From an uncultured Ignavibacteriota bacterium (GTDB taxonomy: Bacteria; Bacteroidota; Ignavibacteria; Tepidaquicellales; Tepidaquicellaceae): DNA of 5,088 bases. The notes under the pieces are model-generated. The model searched no databases. It was given only the letters and a program-made list of their open reading frames with translations, and was not told where the DNA came from. The stretch lies in contig CAIUQV010000058.1 of NCBI GenBank assembly GCA_903901375.1, forward strand, positions 1 to 5,088, in the 5' to 3' direction. Made by a program: the position numbers and the translations under genes. Positions 1 to 5,088 of this stretch are shown in pieces; position 1 is the stretch's first letter; every line of letters begins with the position of its first letter.

Positions 1-1914
1 CGAAACGCCGTTATTTACTGCAATTAATCGTACATCATTCGTATATGAAAAATATCCTGAAGTGGGAGGAATACTTCCGTAACCATTTAAAAGTAAACCA
101 TTGACGTTTGTAAGTCCTGCACCATCATTTTTAAAAGCGAAAAGACTGGTACCGTTATTCACAAATAGTAACTCTTTACCGTTATTATTAATATCTAACG
201 GAATAACCTGTGAAAATTCGTTGTTTATAGTACCTCCAATATACTTAGGATATCCGGAAATAGGAGATATTGTTTTACTGCCGATTTTAACTTTGAATTT
301 CATCGCATATCCAATAGTGTCGAAATCTGTAATACGAATATTATTATTTGCTAATGAATAACTTAGAGAATTAGGTATAGATGTAGGTGTAAATTCATTC
401 TTATAAATAGTAGCCGGAACATAGTGCTTTCCGTTATACCAGAAGTCAACAAAAGTACCGTCACCGGTAACTGCTCCAAACGGTGTGTTAAAAGTAACAC
501 CAATATCCTGAGATCCTTTAGCTTCCTCTAAATCTACACCTTTGTGTTCTATCTGATTGTTAACAGTATTATTAAGAATATTAGCATCTATTACATTTTC
601 ATCAATATGCCATATTAATATTCCGCCTCTGTAATTTGCTGTGTCTGAAATATCCCCCGGTAAACTCCAGTCAAAATAAGATACATCAGTTACATTACCG
701 TTAATACTGTAAATATCATAATTAATAAACCCGGGTATGTCTTTTGTAAATAGTGTTGAATCACGGAACGCTCTGTTTCTTGTGTAAACTTTCTGACCTG
801 TATTAAAAGGATTTCTGTTTCTGTTTTCAATAAGAAAATACTCTTTAGAACTCATGAAAACTTTAAACATAGTAGAATCTTTTTGTTCCGGAGTAGATGA
901 TGTTTTTATGTTAAAGACATTATCTCCTGATGTTACGTTTATTGGGTCTATCCATCCCAGGTATGCCTTTTCCCAGGCAGAAGGTTCTGGAGGAAATATT
1001 CCGTTAAAACTGAAAAGAGACTGTCCATCCATGAGACCAAACCTTCCAATGGCTGTTTTACCTGTTTTAGTATTGAACAAATCCGGAAGTCCGAGATAAC
1101 TGCCTATGCTGCCGGTTAATATTCCGTTCATACCCAATTGTAAAAGAAAATTACCTGAAGTAAGGTATAAGGTTCTCAGTTCAGTGGAAGGAATTATTAA
1201 TGAGTTCTTTATAATAAATCCTTCACTTGTTTGATACCCCTCATAACTCTGCCCGTAAATTTCTTTAAGTGACTTCAATCCTAGATATACAGAAGGTATA
1301 TCATACGGAGTCGGATCAAAACCAAAAACAGAAGTAAGATCTATATCTCTTCCAACACCAGCGTGAAAAAGAACAAAAGCCGTGTTATCTGGATTATAAT
1401 TTGTGAAGTTGATAAAGCTGTCTGCTACAGCCCATGCATCTTTAAAGAGTTCTCCTAATTTCAGATTACTTTCATTCTTCTGCGGAGAGTAACTCTTCAT
1501 ATTTTTTGGAAGTGTAATAACTCTTCCAAAAATTTCATAATTAATGTTTAATTTGCCTTTAGATGATTTGTTATAGTAATTCTTAACGAACAACAGATGA
1601 TCTGCAAAGTATGCACTGTCATAAGGAGGAGAATCAATCACAGTATCTCTCTGTAGTGCTGGATCAAAGTATCTGTTTGACAAATCAAACTGACCGTTTC
1701 CTGTCGATAAAGTATCATGATCTTCCTGAAACTGTACCAAAATTGCAACTATTTTAAGCGTGTCTGAACTGGATTTAAATGACTTTGGTGTAAGAGAATT
1801 TACCGTCGAAAGGGGATGCGATAGCCTGACACCCTGATTTAATATTTTGCTCTGAGAAAATACAACAGTACAACTTAATGTTAATATTAAGGCTAATATT
1901 GAAAATTTTTTCAT
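1..1914 (-). CDS. Secreted M6 (immune inhibitor A-like) metalloprotease homologue lacking HExxH, 3'-truncated by the window edge
   Basis: An uninterrupted frame of 638 codons runs from the ATG at 1914 off the left edge. Residues 1-20 are a Sec signal peptide (MKKFSILALI..., cleavage near V-F-S/Q). M6-family landmarks follow in order: the substrate-cleft segment YYNKSSKGKLNINYEIFG (113-130), F-H-A-G (183-186), GLPDL (275-279), the Met-turn-like F-G-L-M-D-G (292-297), SAWEKAYLGWIDP (312-324), and GGILIWHIDE (430-439). Near the visible end is a calcium-loop D-I-N-N-N-G-K-E (574-581), as in FG-GAP/VCBS repeats. Active M6 enzymes carry HExxH immediately before GLPD, but here residues 268-272 are G-S-I-G-S, with both histidines and the glutamate gone. 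I infer a catalytically dead, secreted surface or cargo protein. The missing C-terminus may hold a T9SS sorting domain. It starts 91 bases after porV, beyond a terminator, with only an A-rich AGAAAGA before the ATG as a weak ribosome site. The M6-like assignment is fairly firm; the function is unknown. Confidence 0.82.
   Translation of the reverse strand, partial: MKKFSILALILTLSCTVVFSQSKILNQGVRLSHPLSTVNSLTPKSFKSSSDTLKIVAILVQFQEDHDTLSTGNGQFDLSNRYFDPALQRDTVIDSPPYDSAYFADHLLFVKNYYNKSSKGKLNINYEIFGRVITLPKNMKSYSPQKNESNLKLGELFKDAWAVADSFINFTNYNPDNTAFVLFHAGVGRDIDLTSVFGFDPTPYDIPSVYLGLKSLKEIYGQSYEGYQTSEGFIIKNSLIIPSTELRTLYLTSGNFLLQLGMNGILTGSIGSYLGLPDLFNTKTGKTAIGRFGLMDGQSLFSFNGIFPPEPSAWEKAYLGWIDPINVTSGDNVFNIKTSSTPEQKDSTMFKVFMSSKEYFLIENRNRNPFNTGQKVYTRNRAFRDSTLFTKDIPGFINYDIYSINGNVTDVSYFDWSLPGDISDTANYRGGILIWHIDENVIDANILNNTVNNQIEHKGVDLEEAKGSQDIGVTFNTPFGAVTGDGTFVDFWYNGKHYVPATIYKNEFTPTSIPNSLSYSLANNNIRITDFDTIGYAMKFKVKIGSKTISPISGYPKYIGGTINNEFSQVIPLDINNNGKELLFVNNGTSLFAFKNDGAGLTNVNGLLLNGYGSIPPTSGYFSYTNDVRLIAVNNGVS
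1099..1113 (-). other. Degenerate zinc-binding site (GSIGS in place of HExxH)
   Basis: These five codons (GGC AGC ATA GGC AGT on the minus strand) encode residues 268-272 of the M6-like protein. They fall where M6 enzymes have H-E-x-G-H-x-L-G-L-P-D; the glycine at the fourth position and the following L-G-L-P-D are kept, which fixes the alignment. Two zinc-ligand histidines and the general-base glutamate are replaced by Gly, Ser and Ser. The frame is open on both sides, so this is substitution rather than a frameshift. Confidence 0.75.
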
Positions 1915-1942
1915 CTGTCTTTCTGGAATTATTAATAAATTT
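1915..1942 (-). promoter_or_regulatory. Short leader of the M6-like gene
   Basis: Twenty-eight AT-rich bases lie between the terminator U-tract and the ATG at 1914. They hold AGAAAGA, a purine-rich stretch that is a poor Shine-Dalgarno match compared with the GGAGG of porV. No convincing promoter is visible. Either the gene is read by leakage through the terminator, or a promoter overlaps the hairpin region. Confidence 0.3.
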
Positions 1943-1975
1943 AAAAAAGGCATATACAATAAATATATGCCTTTT
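1943..1975 (-). terminator. Rho-independent terminator after porV
   Basis: A perfect 12-bp inverted repeat (AAAAGGCATATA at 1945-1956 and its reverse complement at 1964-1975) encloses a 7-base loop. Read on the minus strand, the second arm ends GCC followed by six T residues (1948-1943), the usual stem plus U-tract. It begins about 30 bases after the porV stop codon. The stem is AT-rich with only a three-pair GGC/GCC core, so it may be leaky. The plus strand also gives a stem, but with only four T residues; no plus-strand gene here needs it. The hairpin separates the porUV transcript from the gene starting at 1914. Confidence 0.8.
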
Positions 1976-2005
1976 AAGTACTTTTATAAAGGGATTTATA
2001 CCTGT

Positions 2006-3121
2006 TTAAAAGTTAACAAGCAATCCGAATCTGAGTGTGTTAGCAAGCGGATGATTGTTCTCAGTACCGGTAATGTAACTAAAATCAAATCCGTACAATG
2101 AATACCTTAATCCTGCTCCTAATGTCACAAACCTTCTGTTACCGTTCGAAGGATCTTCATAAAAATAACCCGCTCTGAGAGCAATAAGCTTTGGACTTCC
2201 ATACCAGTATTCTGCACCAACAGAAGTCTGAATTGATTTCGCAATACCTTCTATTCCGCCCTTCCAAGAAGTGAAAAATGCTTTGTAAAAAGGATCCACA
2301 TCCGTAGGAGAGTTTCTGTTTACAAGTAACTTTGCAAAGTCAGCTGTGATTGTTAAATCGTTACCTTCGTTTCTGAGAACGTTGTACGAAACTCCGAATC
2401 TTAACTGTGTAGGTAAAGGATCTGCCTGAGAAGCATCTACGTAAGAAATTTTAGGACCCATATTTGAGAGGTTAACTCCAACCGAAAATTTATCTTTGAG
2501 GAATTTTGGACCTCTGTCCATTTTGTAAAGCATTGACAGGTCAAAACTTGTAGTAAATGCTGTACCCGTTCCTTTTTCATTTCCGACAGTAACATTATCG
2601 GGTGAAAGTCTTGAGTAAATTAAACGTGCTACAACCCCAACACCGACTGGTTTACTTACCTTTGTAGCATAACCAAGTGCAAAAGCAAACTCGTATGCTT
2701 TATAATCCTTACCTGTCAGATTACCGAATTCGTCGGTCGTTATAACTTCACCAATGTTTAAATAAGTTAAACTCGCACCGACTGTTCCATTTATCGATTT
2801 GATATACTTTTTAGCTGCTAAGTAATCATAAAAAAGATCCGATAAACCTAAACCTGGTAGCCAGGGTGAGTGAGTGAAATTAATCTCAGTACCCGTCGTT
2901 TGAAAAGCAAGACCCGATGGATTCCAGTGCATTGCCGTTGCATCATCTGAAATTGCTGTACCTGTTTCTCCCATACCGGTAAACCTTGAATTAGGACCGA
3001 TTAACAGGAATGGTACACCTGTTGATATTGTGTTCTGTGCGTAAGAATTGTCAATAGATAATAAAGCTAATACTGCTAATACTAATCCTGCAAATAATCT
3101 TACTTTCATGTTACTTAACAT
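2006..3121 (-). CDS. porV: PorV, type IX secretion system outer-membrane beta-barrel shuttle protein
   Basis: PorV (also called LptO) is an outer-membrane beta-barrel of the FadL-like fold. It collects T9SS cargo by its C-terminal domain and carries it to the PorU attachment complex. The 371-residue protein has a Sec signal peptide ending S-Y-A/Q (cleavage after about residue 28). The family's N-terminal signature follows: G-P-N-S-R-F-T-G-M-G-E-T-G at 42-54, then the hallmark S-D-D-A-T-A-M-H-W-N-P-S-G-L-A at 58-72. The rest is alternating aromatic and polar beta strands, and the protein ends in phenylalanine (LLVNF), as outer-membrane barrels recognised by BamA commonly do. Length fits the family. 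The start at 3121 was chosen because GGAGG sits 4 bases upstream. A second ATG at 3109 (MKVRLFAG) gives an equally good, more compact signal peptide but lies 16 bases from the GGAGG. It is almost certainly co-transcribed with porU, 26 bases upstream. PorQ or another PorV-like paralogue is the main alternative, but adjacency to porU favours PorV. Confidence 0.92.
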   Translation of the reverse strand: MLSNMKVRLFAGLVLAVLALLSIDNSYAQNTISTGVPFLLIGPNSRFTGMGETGTAISDDATAMHWNPSGLAFQTTGTEINFTHSPWLPGLGLSDLFYDYLAAKKYIKSINGTVGASLTYLNIGEVITTDEFGNLTGKDYKAYEFAFALGYATKVSKPVGVGVVARLIYSRLSPDNVTVGNEKGTGTAFTTSFDLSMLYKMDRGPKFLKDKFSVGVNLSNMGPKISYVDASQADPLPTQLRFGVSYNVLRNEGNDLTITADFAKLLVNRNSPTDVDPFYKAFFTSWKGGIEGIAKSIQTSVGAEYWYGSPKLIALRAGYFYEDPSNGNRRFVTLGAGLRYSLYGFDFSYITGTENNHPLANTLRFGLLVNF

Positions 3122-3125
3122 TTTA

Positions 3126-3130
3126 CCTCC
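3126..3130 (-). promoter_or_regulatory. Shine-Dalgarno site of porV
   Basis: The minus strand reads GGAGGTAAAATG, giving a perfect GGAGG core 4 bases before the porV ATG at 3121. It lies inside the 26-base porU-porV gap. The spacing is slightly short, but the other in-frame ATG (3109) is 16 bases away, too far for good use, so this site decides the start. Strong sites like this are uncommon in classical Bacteroidia, where ribosomes make little use of Shine-Dalgarno pairing. Confidence 0.75.
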
Positions 3131-3147
3131 GTTAAATATATTTATTG

Positions 3148-5088
3148 TTATTTTAATTTTGCTAATTTACCGGTCTGAACATTAGAGAACGAACCGTCTT
3201 CTGATTTAACTATTAATTTGTATATATATGCTCCATTTGCTATATAATCACCATCAGCGTCTTTGCCATCCCACTCAATTGAAACATTCTTTTCACTTAT
3301 ATTAGTTCGTCTAATTGTCTGAATTTTTCTGCCTGAAACTGTATAAATGTATATATCTGCATTCAGCGGAACATCAAAATTATGCTGGAAAGTGAAATTT
3401 GTGATATCTTTCATCGGATTGGGGTAATTGTAAACATTTGATACTACCAAAGATGACGTGCTTTTCACAACAAAATTTATGCTTGTTTCTTTAAAGTTAT
3501 TGTATGTGTCCCATGCTTTAAACCTTATAGTGTAATTACCATCAGGGAGTCCGTCAAAATTATATTCTACAGTTCCGTACTGATAACCATTTGTAGTATT
3601 GTAATACTGTGTTAAGTCAATCTTGTTGTTGTCGTTATTATTTAATACTGCCTCAATTTTATGACCTATAGTTCCGGTTAAATTAATTCCGCTTACATCA
3701 AACAAATCGGCAATTAATTTAGCATTTTGATTTACTATGTCCCCGCTTCTGAATCCTCTGTTGTCCATAAACAATGAAATATCAGGACCGGTTGTATCTG
3801 AAACTGCAGACGAATCAATTCCGTTAAGAATAAACCTGTCAGTATATCCTGATCCTTCATAGTTTGGATTATTAAAGTATCCGAGTATCTTACCATTACC
3901 GCTGTTGTATGAAATATCTTTTGGTACTATGAATTCAATATACCATCTGCCGTTAATGACTTTTGCAGCACCTTTAAATATAACTCCTCCGTCCAGTCTG
4001 AAATTAAATGCTCTTCCGAAATCCATAAAGGTTATGTTCTTGTCAACATCCAGTACTTTAATATCTATATCACCGTTAAAGTTATTCCAAAATGTAGAAT
4101 CGGTCTTTAAAATGCTGCCGCTTATTCTCATTTTTTGAAGAGATTTAACAATTGCAGTATCATAAATCGATTTAGAATTTATACTGTCTATTCTTGTAAA
4201 ATATTGTGGAATACTGACTCTAAGAGTAGGATCACCTATCAGACAGAATTTCATATCATTCTCACCGATCGTTGATAGCTGATTTTTAACGTTGTACATT
4301 GCTTTACCTAATCTGATAGGTAAATTCAATGTATCTTTATAATGCATAATATTATCCCAGAGGGTGTTATTGAATATTTCATTAAAGTTTGCATAAACAG
4401 GTCTTGTTGCAGCAATCACTGCAGCAGCACCCGCTTCTTTAACATATACAAGTTGTTCAGCAGCACTTATTAAAAAAGGATCATCCCATCTTGCAAGATC
4501 GCAGCTTGCTATCGTGACGATAGGATACTTATTTTTATTCTTCATTTGAGGTATAGACTCATCTTTTTCAAATACATGTTCGTGAGCCCATAAATCAGTA
4601 CTTCCGTGCCCTGTCCAGTTTATTAAAAGCCTGCCTTCATTCCAGCCTTTTATTATATCAACATTAGCACCTGGTTTCCTTCTGCCTTGTGGGGTAATGA
4701 TTGCAGGATAAGTAACTATATATACTTTTTCTTTTTCAAAATCTTTTGATGTGTAAACTTCAGCGATAGTCTCACATTGACGTGTATGTAAATCACCTTC
4801 TTCACCCTGATTGTTTTCTGTAGTCCATCCATCATCTGCACAGTACATTATCTTCTTTTTCCAGATTCCTATATTCTGTGGTGATTCGTATTGAATTATC
4901 TTATCTACGATATTATTCGCTTCCTGAGGTGAGTTTATGCAGAATCTTCCGGTAGAGAAATCGGTTCTTACTGCTTCAGGAGTAAGGAAGTTCTCATTAA
5001 TATCAGTAATAAAGTCGTCACTGTTGTAACTTGCAATTTCATTCATACCCGGATCTGTTCTTTCAATCGGCGGAACGTAGTTTTTAGA
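3148..5088 (-). CDS. porU: PorU, type IX secretion system C25 (gingipain-like) sortase, 5'-truncated by the window edge
   Basis: This is the C-terminal 646 residues of the T9SS sortase, the outer-membrane-associated cysteine peptidase that removes the C-terminal sorting domain of cargo and joins cargo to a surface anchor. The frame is open to the right edge (first residues SKNYVPP), so the ATG at 5046 is internal and the true start is outside. Numbering from the first visible residue, the C25 catalytic pair is present: His161 in N-W-T-G-H-G (codon 4606-4608) and Cys196 in A-S-C-D-L-A-R-W-D-D-P (codon 4501-4503). The 35-residue spacing is close to that in gingipains. A GDPTLRV strand closes the peptidase domain. 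PorU-type beta-sandwich domains follow, including DTTGPD at 431-436 and a GIGHKIEAVL-like segment (here GTIGHKIEAVL). The last ~95 residues form a T9SS-type C-terminal domain with YPNP (555-558) and a FlgD-like W-D-G-K-D-A-D-G (from 606). porV starts 26 bases downstream, the arrangement known from Porphyromonas gingivalis. Full-length PorU usually exceeds 1,000 residues, so roughly the N-terminal half is missing here. Confidence 0.94.
   Translation of the reverse strand, partial: SKNYVPPIERTDPGMNEIASYNSDDFITDINENFLTPEAVRTDFSTGRFCINSPQEANNIVDKIIQYESPQNIGIWKKKIMYCADDGWTTENNQGEEGDLHTRQCETIAEVYTSKDFEKEKVYIVTYPAIITPQGRRKPGANVDIIKGWNEGRLLINWTGHGSTDLWAHEHVFEKDESIPQMKNKNKYPIVTIASCDLARWDDPFLISAAEQLVYVKEAGAAAVIAATRPVYANFNEIFNNTLWDNIMHYKDTLNLPIRLGKAMYNVKNQLSTIGENDMKFCLIGDPTLRVSIPQYFTRIDSINSKSIYDTAIVKSLQKMRISGSILKTDSTFWNNFNGDIDIKVLDVDKNITFMDFGRAFNFRLDGGVIFKGAAKVINGRWYIEFIVPKDISYNSGNGKILGYFNNPNYEGSGYTDRFILNGIDSSAVSDTTGPDISLFMDNRGFRSGDIVNQNAKLIADLFDVSGINLTGTIGHKIEAVLNNNDNNKIDLTQYYNTTNGYQYGTVEYNFDGLPDGNYTIRFKAWDTYNNFKETSINFVVKSTSSLVVSNVYNYPNPMKDITNFTFQHNFDVPLNADIYIYTVSGRKIQTIRRTNISEKNVSIEWDGKDADGDYIANGAYIYKLIVKSEDGSFSNVQTGKLAKLK

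Noticed and set aside
101..361. Plus-strand open frame of 86 codons
   Set aside because: It lies antisense inside the M6-like gene, has no ribosome site and no recognisable domain, and the minus frame is clearly protein-like.
170..710. Recurring ACCGTTATT/CCGTTA words on the plus strand
   Set aside because: They are reverse complements of frequent Asn-Gly codon runs (AAY GGT) in the M6-like coding frame, without regular spacing; not a CRISPR or a structured repeat.
854..1099. Plus-strand open frame of 81 codons
   Set aside because: It is antisense to conserved M6 motifs (FGLMDG, SAWEKAYLGW), so it is a shadow frame.
1867..1914. Lipoprotein signal in the M6-like protein (L-T-L-S-C at residues 11-15)
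   Set aside because: The -3 and -2 positions are T and L rather than the lipobox L and A/S/T, and a normal signal peptidase I site follows at V-F-S/Q.
1932..1959. Possible sigma-70-like promoter, TTGTAT, 16 bases, TATTAA, on the minus strand
   Set aside because: It is embedded in the terminator hairpin and AT-rich DNA where such matches arise by chance; no Bacteroidota-type TAnnTTTG element is present.
3905..4138. Plus-strand open frame of 77 codons
   Set aside because: It is antisense to the PorU beta-sandwich region, with low-complexity hydrophobic translation and no initiation signal.
5044..5046. ATG at 5046 as the start of PorU
   Set aside because: The same frame stays open to the window edge with family-like residues (NYVPP...) before it, and no ribosome site precedes it. 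PorU also needs a signal peptide and a long N-terminal region.

Overview
The window looks like an AT-rich genome from the wider Bacteroidota/FCB group. It carries two core type IX secretion system (T9SS) genes, porU and porV, and T9SS is essentially restricted to that group. porV has a clean Shine-Dalgarno GGAGG, which typical Bacteroidia and Flavobacteriia rarely use. Together with the low GC, this makes me lean towards an Ignavibacteria/Chlorobi-side lineage, but that placement is an inference.

All three genes lie on the minus strand, so the window reads from its right end to its left. From 5088 down to 3148 is the C-terminal 646 residues of PorU, the gingipain-like (peptidase C25) T9SS sortase; its N-terminus lies beyond the right edge. 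After a 26-base gap with a strong ribosome binding site comes porV (3121 to 2006), the outer-membrane barrel that shuttles cargo to PorU. A 91-base gap follows, holding a perfect 12-bp hairpin with a U-tract that should terminate the porUV transcript. The third gene starts at 1914 and runs off the left edge (638 residues seen). It is a secreted M6 (immune inhibitor A-like) metalloprotease homologue with a calcium-loop, FG-GAP-like repeat near the visible end. It is absent from simple start-to-stop ORF lists because its stop codon is outside the window.

PorV delivers T9SS cargo to PorU, which cleaves the C-terminal sorting signal and attaches the protein to the cell surface. The third gene is probably a secreted cargo or surface partner of this machine. 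Its most striking property is that the place where M6 enzymes carry the zinc-binding HExxH motif reads G-S-I-G-S, while the flanking family signatures (GLPDL, the Met-turn-like FGLMDG, SAWEKAYLGW) are intact. It therefore looks like a pseudoprotease encoded beside an intact cysteine sortase. I see no RNA genes, mobile elements or CRISPR arrays.
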